A stretch of DNA of 64,000 nt from Bedellia somnulentella (Eukaryota; Arthropoda; Insecta; Lepidoptera; Bedelliidae). The stretch is from positions 7,564,001 through 7,628,000 of the forward strand of contig OY755184.1 of assembly GCA_963576735.1 (NCBI GenBank), read 5' to 3'. Numbering within the stretch: position 1 is the first letter of the stretch; every line of letters begins with the position of its first letter. This document shows, piece by piece, positions 22,399-34,510 of the stretch. The notes below the pieces were generated by a model. It worked only from the letters and a program-made list of their open reading frames with translations. It had not been told where the DNA came from and did not search any database. A program made the translations under genes and the position numbers.

Positions 22399-25204
22399 TT
22401 TGATAAATAATATTATTGTCTAATGCTGCAATATGCAATTTTATACTATACACTGATGGATTTCGCTTCAATGTACCAAACTGACCTCTGATACGAGATG
22501 CCAATTCAACGATGTGATATCATACTAAATCTTTGATAGTTTAATTGATTGGAGCCCTGTCTCTGATGCTGGAAAGAACTAAAGTCAATCAAATCATAAG
22601 TGAGGCCTACACCAATGTTGTTTTTCATATGTCTAGTTTATTTAGAAGGTGAGGGAAAATGTCAGGTCATTGCAGATTTAATTATATGATCGCCCGAAAA
22701 TATGGTTTTAAGAAGGCACTTTAATCCATGGGTTCCAAGTACTATCTAATGAAAGTTGAAAATTTTCCCATCCTCACTAGGCCAGCCCGATTGACTCTGC
22801 CCCCCTGTCTAAAGAAGCTCAAACGACGTTTTTAAGCTTATATAACCGAAATCCACTATTACTATCTTTGCCTTTTTTTAATATATTTAGAGCAAGTGAT
22901 ACAAAATAACATTGGCGGTTCCTTAAACAACATTTACCAGATGACTTTCGAAAATCGCTTTTGCAATCACACGTCCAATAGGCATAAAAAATATATCTAA
23001 GGGTCTGTTCTACAAACCTACATCAGAAGAGGATCTAAAGTATAAAATGAGGTACAGCCGCGGTCGCTTTAGTCACATCTGCCTGTCAAAAAGTTCTCAC
23101 GAAGACATTACTTTATAATCTCCGACCATTATACAACGAGCTCTATCGCAACCGCCTTTTATTAAGAATGTAATTGATGTTATACGATTTGAAGTGTCTT
23201 ATTATTCGGTTGTAGTTGGAGTCGTCAAAAATTGATGAGCGAATAACATACAACTAATAGACTTGTCATAATATTACGTGACCGAATGTTGTAATCGCGT
23301 ACTTAGGTTAATGATTAAAGTATGAACGTGAACTTTTAAATTGATTATAAGGGAACGGACTTTTGTACAGCTAAAAGTAATTTCGTATTTGATTATAGTT
23401 TGTTTTTTTTTTCATATCTATAAGTATTATACTGACGCCAACCATCCCAAATGGGGATAAACACAATAAATACCCTCGGCCTCTTTAAGTAGTAGAAAAT
23501 GGAGAAACAGTAAAAGATCAATCGATGGTGACGAAGGTAATGGGTTGTCATGTGGTGCTGCGGGAGAAAAGCATGCAGCAGGTTTTATCGATGCAAATAT
23601 CCCGATGGCAATTAATTGATTTGAGGCTTCTGGAGTGATTGATATAGTAGTCGATGCGATTTTTTTATATTATATTGATTTTTAAAAGTGAGTTGGTATG
23701 AGTTACGAAATTTATGAAAATGAAAATTAGCTGCGTAAACAATGAGATAACTATACTAAGAACTCCGCGGTGAATTTTTGGGTCTTTTATAACGATTTAG
23801 AAAATATTTTAGACATAGTATTCTCCTTTTTTTACGTAAAATTTATACTTGTAATACATTGACGTTGTTAGTTAGTTATTATTCTAGTAATCAGGGGACT
23901 AAATGGATTGCAAGTCTACAAGACAACTTTATTTCTGTTACTCTTGGCAGACATTAAAATAGGACTTGGTCGATTGAGCTGATTTCTTTTGGGTTGTGTT
24001 GACAATAGTTCGAGAAACGTTATTTAAAAAAAACTGCGTACTGAGCCAGCTATCTAAAAATTAAAGTATTAGTTGTCTTGCTTTATTAAATATAATTTTG
24101 TTTTTGCACATAAATTATTATTCAACTAAAAATCTTATACTAATTTTATTTAGCGAAAATTTGATTATGCTGATACCACTTAAGTCTTTAACTTATAATT
24201 CCGAATGGAGATTATCAGAAACAACTCGTTGTATTCGCGTAAAAATGCCTTTACTTAATCCTCGTTGAGTAAAACGACTTTATTTTAACTGTCTAATAAT
24301 TTATATAAACACAACTGTGAACAAATTTTAATGTGTAAAATATCCTGTTATAAAGTCGCGGACACTATAAAATATGATTTGCAAAGTCAAACGCAACCGG
24401 CCTTAATATTAAACCAAAACAGAATGCCAAAAAAATGTCGCGTGGGTGTAAAAATGACGCGACCACAAAATGGCAGAGCACGTTATTAAGATACATTCCT
24501 TGGCAATTCTTGTATCTCGAAATCTAAAATGGCTTGGAGTCACATTAAAGGCAACATAGCCTTGGCACAACACTTGAATTCACGATATCTTCCGTGAACT
24601 CTATAAGGAGGTTGTCATACCCACTTTTAAAATATTAAAAATGTGAACATGTCTTTTAAGGAGACATTAGGAAGTTGAGATATTGGTATTTGGGCTTAGA
24701 GTTATTTTTGTTTTGAATATGGTTTCTATCTAATGGCTTATTCTCAGGCAGTATAAATATATCTTCTTTTGTTCTCACAAATGTTGTAGATTATATGAAT
24801 ATGATAAACATCATTGTCCATATGTACATCGTATAATATATTCTTCTTCACATGTTAAACTCTTCCTCATAATAACTCTTTAACAGATGTGATAAAATAT
24901 CCTAATATGTAAACGATTGGTTAACCACCATATTGTGTTACCAGCATTAATAGTGTATGGTTATTATAAATAAATCTTTACACTTTTATTTCGTTCACCA
25001 TGTTTATACAATGAATTTTTTTTGAGCCTAGTCACTCTCAGCTATTAATTTAAAAGTGGGGTTATAAGAGCTGAAGAAAAACCAATACCTTAGTTACCTA
25101 GCGATTTTAAAATAAATTATGTCTAGTGTGTCCAGCCAAATCGCCAAATACCTAATTGCCCAAAAAGCCCTAAATTCATAAGTCGCTGCGTATTACACAA
25201 ATCG
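22399..25204. other. No gene or clear repeat recognised
   Basis: 2.8 kb of AT-rich DNA. A weak RTE/SINE-tail-like scrap is at about 23428-23460 (TACTGACGCCAACCATCCC). No splice-supported exon seen. Confidence 0.4.
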
Positions 25205-25815
25205 AAAATAATTTTTAACAAAAAGAAAACCGACTTCATAGTTGGAAAAACAACCGAAAATAAACAATCTAGTACTAAAAAGTACGAAATAAGTTTTTTA
25301 ATAGAATATGAGTTCTGTTATTAATACCTTAGCAATTTCTTTATTCCACACGCGTCAGTTCAACCTACCTAAATATTACAATTCTCTTAAATTAATTTGT
25401 GAGCCGGTGCCAGCCTCAATGATAATTGATAATAAGAAGTGTGTATTTCGCACTTCATATATGTGAAATGTAGGGTACCTTGTAGTTGTAGGGTAAATTG
25501 ATTTTTGTACGTATTACCATTTAAAAACGTTAGGCGATAGATATACTATATTGTTTAGATTGTAATAATCAGAGATAGATAGTAGGGTGAATTTACTTTT
25601 GTTTGACTGGCACCGACTCAAAAATTAATTTAAGAGAATTGTAATATTTAGGTAGGTTGAACTGACGCATGTGGAATAAAGAAATTGCTAAGGTATTAAT
25701 AACAGAACTCATATTCTATTAAAAAACTTATTTCGTACTTTTTAGTACTAGATTGTTTATTTTCGGTTGTTTTTCCAACTATGAAGTCGGTTTTCTTTTT
25801 GTTAAAAATTATTTT
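25205..25815. mobile_element. Fold-back element, 209-base arms
   Basis: Left arm 25205-25413 and right arm 25607-25815 are near-perfect reverse complements around a 193-base spacer. The outer parts carry AAAACCGACTTCATAGTTGG, the signature of the lepidopteran 'CCGACTTC' repeat, whose opposite end is seen at 26688-26706. The spacer contains GAAGTG/CACTTC mini-palindromes. No coding capacity. Confidence 0.8.
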
Positions 25816-26013
25816 ATTTTACGAGTTTTAGAGATGGGTAGACCTGGCAAAGATGCCTCTCAGATAAGGAAGCGACGGTTACTGTATTATTTTTCGTATT
25901 TCCGGTATTTCTATTATAGTACGACATTAATTAGGCTCAACCATATATAACCTTACATTGTTCTTAAAATCCTTCGAAAGCCGATGGTCTACAATTCTAC
26001 ATCTCAAGAAAGA

Positions 26014-26187
26014 CTCAAACGTTCACGCTGAATATCCCTGAAGGGGATAGCAGAGGTAGTAATACTTCTGAATATCACGTGACATTGTCATCTGTTGTTC
26101 AGAGTACCCACGATTTGCTTAGGCAGTGTTCTCACGTTATACAGGGCAGGCCTATCGGCGTTTTGAACAAATACACTGTCACATGAT
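26014..26187 (-). mobile_element. SINE family A, 3' part
   Basis: Reversed tail AAACGTTCACGCTGAATATC to the ACACTGTCACATGA block; the tRNA head is missing. Diverged. Confidence 0.75.
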
Positions 26188-26195
26188 TGTGAGTT

Positions 26196-26330
26196 TCGAC
26201 AGTCCCCTCGATTTCCTGGGATGCCATCATCAGATCCTGGTCTCATGGTACTTTCTCGGTAACAATAACATAACAAAAGAAATGTTTATAGTGAACCTGT
26301 ACTTCTCTTCATAAAAGCTACGAAGAGGAG
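26196..26330 (-). repeat. Partial 'CCGACTTC' repeat
   Basis: CCCCTCGATTTCCTGGGATG and CATCATCAGATCCTGGTCTC match the block at about 26500-26545 of the longer copy. Confidence 0.5.
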
Positions 26331-26449
26331 TATAAATCTATATAGAATGTGGAAAGAACCACCTACCTAGTGATTGAGGACCCACACCTTCCATCATCAT
26401 CAGCTCAGCAGCATAACAATATGATTTTCAGAAGCAAATGCCAATATAA

Positions 26450-26706
26450 GTTCAGAAAATATGTAAAACGCGGTACATTTGCCTATAAAATTTGAGGGTT
26501 CCCCTCGATTTCTCCAGGATCCCATCATTAGACCCTGATATCCTCATCATGGTACCAATCCGGGAGTATCTTCTTTCGAATAAAAAAATAATAATCAAAA
26601 TCGGTTCATAAATGGCGAAGTAATCGGCGAACATACATAAAAAAAAAAAAAAAAAATATACTGGTCGAATTGAGAACACTCCTTTTTTTGAAGTCGGTTA
26701 AAAAAT
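26450..26706 (-). repeat. 'CCGACTTC' interspersed repeat, one end
   Basis: Contains CCCCTCGATTTCTCCAGGAT, CATGGTACCAATCCGGGAGT, a 20-base A run and the terminal TTTGAAGTCGGTTAAAAA. Together with the fold-back at 25205-25815 it forms a composite block interrupted by a SINE. Confidence 0.6.
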
Positions 26707-28742
26707 ATAAGTTAGTGCTATTGTAAGCCTAAATTGCACAACTAATTTAAAATTCCTAAACTATTTATCTGTTGCTTAATGTTTTTTATTGATTTATTTT
26801 GTCAATAAAGCCAGCAGATACATCAACTAACGATCGCACGTATGCTTTGAACTTACAAACGCAAAGGCAAGGTTAATCAATTAAAGAAAAAGTTGAACAA
26901 CCTATTACATCACAGTCCATCAAATAATGATATATGATTCAAAAAAACTCGTCGGCATTTTACTAATTTCCTCCGAAACTACATGAGAACGTGGGCGCTA
27001 GCCGAATGAAGTGACCTGTCATTATTACAAAGGAATGTTTTGTGAACTTTTTTATCAGACACAATAAGCGTGATTACTACGTTGTGTTGAACAAATTGAT
27101 ACTGAGATAGACTTGTAATTAAATAATAGGATGGTATTAAGTTTGTCGATGACGCGACTCGCGTGTTTTATTATTTATTCATTTGGATGCTTCTGTGTAA
27201 TAACACGATGTAAGTTGTTCTTCGTTTTTTATTACGTGTAGGTTTAAGTTATGACGTACCTGAGAGATTTTGTTGTAAATCTTCTGTCTTGGTTTTACTT
27301 ATTTACTTAATTATACACACGCTCATGTATACTTAGGTCACTATGACTAATAATAATTCAAGGATTGATCGCTTCCATCGTTATCATCATACTTTTCATA
27401 ATGCTTCAGATGGAGGGTTATGATTTTTCGGAAAAGTTTTCCATCTTATGACATATTCATATCTCAGTCATGTTTGGTTTCCAGCTGATTTATCTGTATC
27501 TATCTCTAAATTATTTGAAACGAATATAGCTCAAGGATATCATGTTATTTTCAAGTTGCAGAAAATGTACACACTTATTACAATATTCATGTTTATGGGG
27601 TTTTCTTTGCGTAGTTCTAATACAAATATTAGAAAAATAACTACATAAAAAAATAATCAAACGAGCATGTCAATAAGTTTGCTATAAAAGAGGTGCCTTA
27701 ATGATACCCACACATCATGACAATCGGTAGTCTCTGCCTATCCAAGGAAAACCACTGACATGACCATATTAAGTTCGCTTATATTAATTGAGCGATGACG
27801 TTGCAGAAAGGTCACGGGAGGCCACAGGATCACGCCCGAGAGTAGTAATAAATATTTGTTTATACGTGGTTTTCGGACCACAACTAAAAGAATCGAGCTA
27901 AGTTACTTACGTGTAGAATAGAATAGAAAATACTTTGTGTTGCACATCACAATATAAATATTTACACTTATCACTAAAAGCGATCCCTTGAATAGTAAGA
28001 GCAATCAAAAATAATTATGTTAGGTAGATGTTCAATAACGTATACTCCAGTCATTAAACCTAATCAATAAGGGCAAGCAGAGACTATTGATTGCCACTTT
28101 GTAAAATCCTGTCCAATATCTTTAGCTTCATTTAAATTCATCAATGTTCACATGCATGCTATTTTATTGCTTATGCTTGGAATAAAGATAATAAAGGTTT
28201 TATACGAGTTGCTAGAAAAGATTTCAATCCAATAAAATATTACACCGAACTACACTTTTTTCTGAATATTATTATCATATGATATTGGCGACATTATGTC
28301 ATTTTCATACGTCAACTTTTAAGGACGACCACCGTATGAGGAACTCTATATATAGACAGCCGCGTCATTGTTTACCATATGACTGTATATTGTGTATATT
28401 CACCCATTCATACGTATCATATACACTTCAATGGCGACCAAAATGGTCAATGTTTTTTTTTATAATACTCGAAATCATTATTTTGTTTTTGCCAATAAAT
28501 ATTTTTTCTTCTTCTTCTAAATATTTTCAAGGTCATGATTACCCTTGCGTTTTTATATTATAAAATCAGCTATATTGTATTTTTGATATTTACTTAACTA
28601 TCTCTCAGAAGATGCTCATTAATCAGTAATCTTTATATTGAGATGTTAAAGCCTATAAGTAAATCACAATTTTTAATACAGCATATATCTGTGGGTACAT
28701 ATACTATATACCTCGTATGTGTATAATGTTTGGTTTCCTTAC
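26707..28742. other. No gene supported
   Basis: AT-rich. If the exons at 28743 and 7361 belong together, this is intron. Open frames at 27448 and 28279 have no support. Confidence 0.4.
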
Positions 28743-28893
28743 CTCAAAATATGATATTGCCGCCCGGAATTCGAACAACAAAATCCTCAAATACAAATAC
28801 GCCGTCTTAATTCAAACTCAACTTGAAATATCACAGAGAGTCGTTATTGATCACTATTATGGCACAATTTCACTTAACACATCACTTATCACT
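28743..28893 (-). other. Candidate 5' UTR exon of a minus-strand gene
   Basis: On the minus strand an insect initiator-like TCAGT (A at 28893) starts a stretch rich in GTGA/AAGTGA words typical of lepidopteran 5' leaders. It ends at a strong donor TTTTGAG|GTAAGG (intron starts at 28742). No long ATG frame is present. It could be the first exon of the gene whose coding exon lies at 7361-7468; that link is inference. Confidence 0.4.
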
Positions 28894-29035
28894 GACTTTT
28901 CATTACGAAAAGTTTGTAAATCGATGTCCATAGAGTTCGGAGACGCGCGAGCGCCGACCAATGAGACGATATGTATTGACGCATGCGCAGTCGCCGGCCG
29001 CGGAAATCTTGCAGCCAACTAGAGTGGGGATACTA
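28894..29035 (-). promoter_or_regulatory. Candidate GC-rich promoter
   Basis: A sharp GC/CpG-rich block in AT-rich DNA with GACGCGCGAGCGCCGACC, a CCAAT (28961-28965), GCATGCGCA (NRF-1-like) and GCCGGCCGCGG, directly upstream of the minus-strand initiator at 28893. Confidence 0.4.
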
Positions 29036-29298
29036 CTGATATGGAAACTGCGTGGACACATAACCTTCGCGCATTTCCAAAACAGAAATTAAATTAAACT
29101 TTTATTAATATTCGGATTAGCTTGCTAATGGACTTTTTGATTTGTTTTACCACCATTACAGATCAGGTGTCATTAAATTTGGAATCAAGAAATAAGTGGA
29201 AAAACCTGTATTTTGGCTCTTGATGTTTGGGTTGGATATAAAAACCATCACTTCTTCCTAATTTGATGGCAATTTGGGATGTGAAAAATGAGTAACAT

Positions 29299-30996
29299 CC
29301 CAAGTAACACGAAAAGCCCTCTAACTATCTTTTTCTATACCTATGCAGAGCTTAAAGCCCGTAAAAGCTCGTATATAAGTTTGCCACACGTCTTAAGGCT
29401 TTATATTGGCACTCCAAAATCATTCTAACGCTCTAAAGCCGCATAGCGGTCAGATATTGGAATAATTCAATCCAGTTTTGCGGCTCTTAGTGGATTCAAG
29501 TGCCATTGGCCGTATAGTGGCATTAATCTGTCGTAATATCATGCCAAAAGCCGCGTAAACTCATGAAGATATACATAATAAATGTCTAAAGCCGTACATT
29601 AGCACGACAGGATGCCAATTTACGGCTAGCATTTCAAAGGTCAACTGTGTGTTGTTTGAACGGCTAACAGCAAATCAACCAGATATACTTTGCTTATTTT
29701 AAGTCCTCAAGCCGTATTTGCATCCATTTTGATGCATTTGTCAACCATTAGGCAGCCATGAGAAGGAAAATATTTGAGGTTATCTTATTATTTCTAAAAA
29801 AAGGGGACAAGTGCGAGTTGAATTCGCGTGAAGAGGGTTCCGTACGATGTTACCTATCATGTTTTTTTTAAATCTGACTTAAATTTGTTTGTGCTAACTA
29901 AAAAAAGTATGAATGGTCCCTGATTGGAGAGGGATATTACTAAATATAAAGTTTCCATTAAGAAAAGAAAAAAAAAGAAAAAGTTTTAACAGAAAAATAG
30001 TATGAAAAAAAAGGAATTCAACAACATATAAATCATATATATTTTTTAATACCTTTATAATATTCACATATCACATATTATTTGGAAAGCGAGGGTTTTT
30101 TTCAACTTCAAGGATCTCCAAATTGTAATAATGGTGGCACCATTTCGTTAATATTTTATTATGCATAAAGATCAACATTCTAATCTATTTCCTCTAAGAG
30201 AAATAATCCTTAGTGTTATGCTGGCACTTAAATTTAAACTCTTCAAACAACTATAACTACTAATAATAACAAAACTCAAATTATGCTCGGAATGTACAAT
30301 TATTTTATCATTTCACACATTTTTTCCTCAAAAACTACAATAAATCGAAGGCGCGTGAAAATTTTCAATGGAAACTATACAGACATTCACAGTAAAAATC
30401 AAAGCGCAGTAATTTAAGCACAGAATTATAGTTAAACTAATACTAACACTTTATAATTTATATTTTTATAAAATAAATATGGTTGTCAAGTCACTTCACT
30501 CTCACTGCCATCGTCGTTCATCCATTGACATAAATGAATCACGTTTAATTGATAATATCACCTTTGCCGTGGTGTTAGAGATAATTTTGCAATGACACTG
30601 TAAAAATAGTCTCATGCCGTTGGCCGTATATTTGACAGATACAATGCTATTGGCCCTTTGAATGACCATTATGAGTCTTTTCTAATGCCGTTGGCCCGTA
30701 TTTTGACAACAGCAGTGCTTTTTTGCGGCCTTTGGCATGTTGTTTGACGCAAAAAATGCTCTTTTACGGCCATTCGCCTTTTCATTGTCCAATATAATGT
30801 TTTTTTACGGCCGTTAGCCGTAATTAACTCATGCAAATGCCAATGTACGTTCTAAAGCCGTAAAATTTGTGCCCAAATAAGCCGTATAGTAGCCGTATAG
30901 CCGTATATATGCCTTTTACACAACCAGTTCAAAATGCTTAAAGGATACAGCAATGCCTTGATTTGGCTGATATGCGGCTTCGACGTGTTTCTTGGG
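29299..30996. mobile_element. Unclassified 1.7-kb element with short inverted ends
   Basis: Ends are CCCAAGTAACACG (29299-29311) and, on the other strand, CCCAAGAAACACG (30984-30996), one mismatch in 13; similarity extends inward to an AAGCC match. Both flanking thirds are loaded with GCCGTA / GGCCGTAT words and spaced ATGCCGTTGGCC-type subrepeats (about 30605-30920). The centre is AT-rich and non-coding. The flanks show only AT on each side, so the target duplication is unclear. I cannot place it in a known superfamily. Confidence 0.55.
29797..29855 (-). repeat. 3' end of a 'GGGTTCCGTA' repeat, nested
   Basis: AAGGGGACAAGTGCGAGTTG and GAGGGTTCCGTACGATG are the reverse complement of the end of the 10237-10695 copy. 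Only the last ~57 bases are present, inside the 29299-30996 element. Confidence 0.75.
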
Positions 30997-31125
30997 ATGA
31001 ACTTTTATTCTGAGAAATATTTATGTTAATAAACCAATTCTATTAAAAAAGTCTTGTGCAGAATCTTTAAAAAGTACCTACATATTATTGAGAACTAAGT
31101 ATGGAAAATCATAATAACTAAACTT

Positions 31126-31345
31126 AGACAATGTCAGTGGCCAAGTGGATAAGTGACTAGCTTCTCGATCAGGAGGTTGCGGGTTCGATCCCCGCTGATA
31201 GCAACACTTATGCGATGAGCAAAACATTTTTGTTTCTTAGTCATGGATGTGTATTATATAATTTTAAATAAAAAGTTGAGTTAGTATCCCATTATACAAG
31301 TCTTACTTATTTGGGGCTAACTTTATCTGTGTATAATATGTCCGT
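31126..31345 (+). mobile_element. SINE family C copy (tRNA-headed)
   Basis: A tRNA-like head with A box TGGCCAAGTGGA and B box GGTTCGATCCC, followed by TTTCTTAGTCATGGATGTGT, AGTATCCCATTATACAAGTC and a TCCGTATATATTTATT end. Other copies are at 46561, 57942 and 60687. It is not a real tRNA gene, since the 3' body is shared by all copies. Confidence 0.8.
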
Positions 31346-32078
31346 ATATATTTATTTATTATTAAACTAATTAGGATTCGATTATTTAGTAGCATACAGC
31401 TCTAATCCACCTATCAATCTTCAGTGAAATATTAGAATTTCGGATACCCTACTTTCTTACGGCTGTGATATTATTGTGTTTAAAGAGTTGTAAAAAACAA
31501 TAATGTATTTGTTTGTACATAGATAAGATAATAAGTTATGATGTTTTGTAAACATGTGAATAATGTGAAGTCAGTCATATTCAGAACGGCCTTAATCGGT
31601 GGTGCTTGACGCTGTCTAGTTCCGACGCTTATAATAATAACTTTTCGTGTCAATAAATTATTAGCCATTACAAGAGTATTTTTGGAATGGCTGCTAATTT
31701 ATAAGTTTATATACATGAAAAGTTATTATTATTTAGTAGCCATTACATAAATATATTTGTGTTCGGCCATTAAACAGAAATGATCCAAATGTGATCTCTC
31801 TACTGAACATTTCTTTTTATGCCGTTCGAAAATGCATCAAATTATAACTTAATCAAATATAAATTAAACGTGTTTTGCTTCTAAGCTCAATATCTGATTA
31901 AAAAAATTCGAGTAATGTTTTTTAAATTTTGTTATTAAAGTGTTACGGAATCTAAATAATGATATTTTTGTGTCATGCTGAACCAAATCTCAATTTATAT
32001 TTATTACAACTACTTTTAAGAGATGACCATGTCTTGTAAACTTTATATAAAAATAGTTCTATGATAATATAATAGTTA
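31346..32078. other. No gene seen; small inverted repeat
   Basis: AT-rich. ATAATAATAACTTTTCGTGT (31631-31650) is inverted with one mismatch at 31713-31732, and the same word occurs at 56868-56887. Confidence 0.4.
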
Positions 32079-32339
32079 ATTTATCATGGTTGTTAACGGT
32101 GAGGGAAAACATCGTGAGGAAACCCACATGGCTGAGTTGTACTTAGTCATGTGACAGTGTATTCGTACAAAACGGCGATAGGCCTGCCCTCTATCACGTG
32201 AGTACACTGTCCATGCAAAACGTGGGTACTCTGAACACCAGGTGACAAAGTCACGTGATGTTCAGAAGTATTAGTACCTCTGCCAACCCCTTCGGGGATA
32301 TTCGGCGTGAACGTTTATGTTATTATGTTATGTTATGTT
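32079..32339 (+). mobile_element. SINE family A, 5'-truncated
   Basis: Plus-strand body from TTTATCATGGTTGTTAACGG to the CTCTGCCAACCCCTTCGGGG tail, ending in TTATG repeats. The tRNA head is absent. Confidence 0.85.
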
Positions 32340-32524
32340 CTATAATAAAGCGACCTACAAAACTAAAACAAGGTAATAAATTAAGGATCTGACTCCAAAA
32401 ATAAACAATAAAATTGAGAATTAATTGCAAAATGACTGTTTCTTTATAGCTATTTTATTTTTGAAAAAAATAAAAGAAGCCACTAAGTAAATTTTATTAC
32501 AATTAACCACAACATCCCATAAGC

Positions 32525-32590
32525 GGCCGAGGAATTTCTATATATGTTGCTCTTGTTACCTTTTTTGGGATTTATAGCCGTAGGTGAATT
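32525..32590 (+). mobile_element. SINE family B tail fragment
   Basis: GCCGAGGAATTTCTATA and TTTTTTGGGATTTATAGCCG match the tail. Confidence 0.6.
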
Positions 32591-32724
32591 CGTAACTACA
32601 CTTTAACATTAATTTATTTTATTATATTTTATTTTAATTATATTTTATTATAAAACAATCTTTACAGACATGGCCTAATACGATTAATTCTCACATATTT
32701 TTGTATTGTATGACCGGGTAACTT

Positions 32725-33022
32725 TCGTAATGCTGAGGGCTGCTAAAGGGGTGGTGGCTTCTTGATTGTACTTCCTTTACCGAGAATGCCAAGTTGCCAT
32801 ATGGACTGAGATCAAATGGTACTTGCAGCATCGGCGGAAGCATTGCAAGAGATGATGAACATTGCATGTGCGTCATTTGAAAGAAATGGATCATTCAAGA
32901 GTGAATGTGGATAAAAACGAAACCATGTTGTTTGAAAGGAAGGAGAATATGGAAGAATGTGCGATTGAGATTAATGGCAAGAAAGTAGAACAAGTGAAAG
33001 AGTTTGTATATCAAGGAAATTT
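32725..33022 (+). pseudogene. RTE reverse-transcriptase relic with internal deletions
   Basis: Two RT blocks of the RTE family are joined on the plus strand: GCTGAGGGCTGCTAAAGGGG (thumb-upstream region) and the coding of EALQEMMNIAC through VEQVKEFVYQGNLFT. The segment that should encode the YADD catalytic motif is deleted between about 32800 and 32820, and a frameshift lies near 32880. Dead copy. Confidence 0.75.
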
Positions 33023-33023
33023 G

Positions 33024-33240
33024 TTTACAATGCATATACTCATGCCGTTATTTCCCATAGGGGTAGGCCACTTCGTACGATCCTGGCCGGTTGAGAGCGA
33101 TGAAAGTAAACGAAGCTAGAGAGATTTCTCTAGCTTCGTTTACCTCCATCAATCTTTTCATACATGCTCTTTTATTTGTCATACTTCTGACGCCTGCCTT
33201 TTTGAGCACACTCTCAATTTGGTCCAAATGTCCTCCGTGG
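33024..33240 (-). mobile_element. RTE 3' fragment, reversed, with local fold-back
   Basis: Minus-strand RTE 3' end (TATACTCATGCCGTTATTTC, GGGGTAGG, CCACTTCGTACGATCCTG) continuing into the coding end (TCTAGCTTCGTTTAC, CATACATGCTCTTTTATTTG). Inserted between them is an inverted duplicate of the coding segment, giving 17-base perfect arms GTAAACGAAGCTAGAGA (33106-33122 with 33127-33143) around a 4-base loop. Confidence 0.7.
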
Positions 33241-33711
33241 TTTAACTCTCATAAAAAAGAACAACTTATCGACCAACATTCCAGCATAGTTCTTTATTGC
33301 TAAATAATCGTAAAGTAGAAGAATTCACTACCTTTGTCAGCCATCTAAACAGTATAGATTTACATAAATAAATAAAATCGTATATCTCAATTTACTCATT
33401 CTAAAAGTCTTTATAACTGTCATCTTTTAAAAACATAATCTTCATATCCTTAGCCAGCCATGAAGTGACACGAAATTAGTATTTTAACGCAGTAAGCAAT
33501 GGAGGCTTATCTTGACAATATTATCAAAGATGTGTCAGGTATGTAATACAAATAAATTTGTTCAACGCCCTTCACTAAATGAACCAGCGGTTTGCGGAGG
33601 AAAACCGCTTTTCAGCGAGGTTTTGATTATAAACTTGAAGCGATTTCAATATTTAAAGCATGTTTTTTTTTCTTTTAATTTAAAAAACTAGATATAACTA
33701 TAATTGAAGAC
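33241..33711. other. No feature seen
   Basis: AT-rich, no recognisable gene or repeat. Confidence 0.4.
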
Positions 33712-34073
33712 TCAAACACTCAAACATTCACACCGAATATCTTCGAAGCGGTAGCAGACGTATTAATACTTCTGAACGTCTGGTGACGTTATTGTCACCT
33801 GGTGTTCAGAGTGCCCACGTTTTGCTTGGACAGTGTACTCACGTGAGAGAGAACAGGTCTATCGTCTTTTTGTAAGAATACACTGTCATTAGAGTAAGTC
33901 CAATTTAGACATGTGGGTTTCCTCACAATCTTTGTCCTCACCATTAACAACCATGATAAATAAAATACACACATGATTTTAGGAAAGACACATTGATGTA
34001 GGCCCGACTCAGAATTTAAACCCACGATTCTCTGCATGATAGGTTGGTGCTCTACCCGCTAAACTATTACGGT
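33712..34073 (-). mobile_element. SINE family A, full length, diverged
   Basis: Reversed tail CAAACATTCACACCGAATAT to the A-box region near 34060; more substitutions than other copies. Confidence 0.8.
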
Positions 34074-34245
34074 CTCATTTCACTTATAAACTATTTGCCT
34101 AACCTGTATAACATAGCCTACATTTTTTTAATTGACAAAGGTTGGTTATGAATACAAACAACATCAAAACGTACAAAATAACTCTTAATAATGTTTTCCT
34201 ATCTTAATGAGAATTAATGGACAGCATACATTTTATATAGCAACA

Positions 34246-34497
34246 TACATACATACATATACTCACGGCTATAAATCCCTAGATGGGGTAGCCAGAGCTA
34301 AGGAATTGGAAATTCCTCAGCCACTTTTGAAAAGTTAAATGGGGAAAAGATGGTAAAATAAAGGTTGTTGGTGATGGGTCTCCAACCTAATCGCCCGAAA
34401 ATCCCTTAAAAGCCCCAATACCGTTAGTCGCCTTTTACGTACACCCACCGGAAGAAATGGGGTAGTGCTATTCTACGCCGACACTACACAGCAGCAA
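34246..34497 (-). mobile_element. SINE family B, full length with TSD
   Basis: Exact 13-base target duplication TTATATAGCAACA (34233-34245 and 34498-34510). Complete from tail to the GCCGACACTACACAGC head. Confidence 0.92.
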
Positions 34498-34510
34498 TTA
34501 TATAGCAACA

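Noticed and set aside
31136..31210. Possible tRNA gene (plus strand)
   Set aside because: It is the head of SINE family C, which recurs with the same 3' body at three other sites.
32630..32724. Continuation of the RTE relic upstream of 32725
   Set aside because: The sequence is AT-rich and does not match the RTE coding order by eye.
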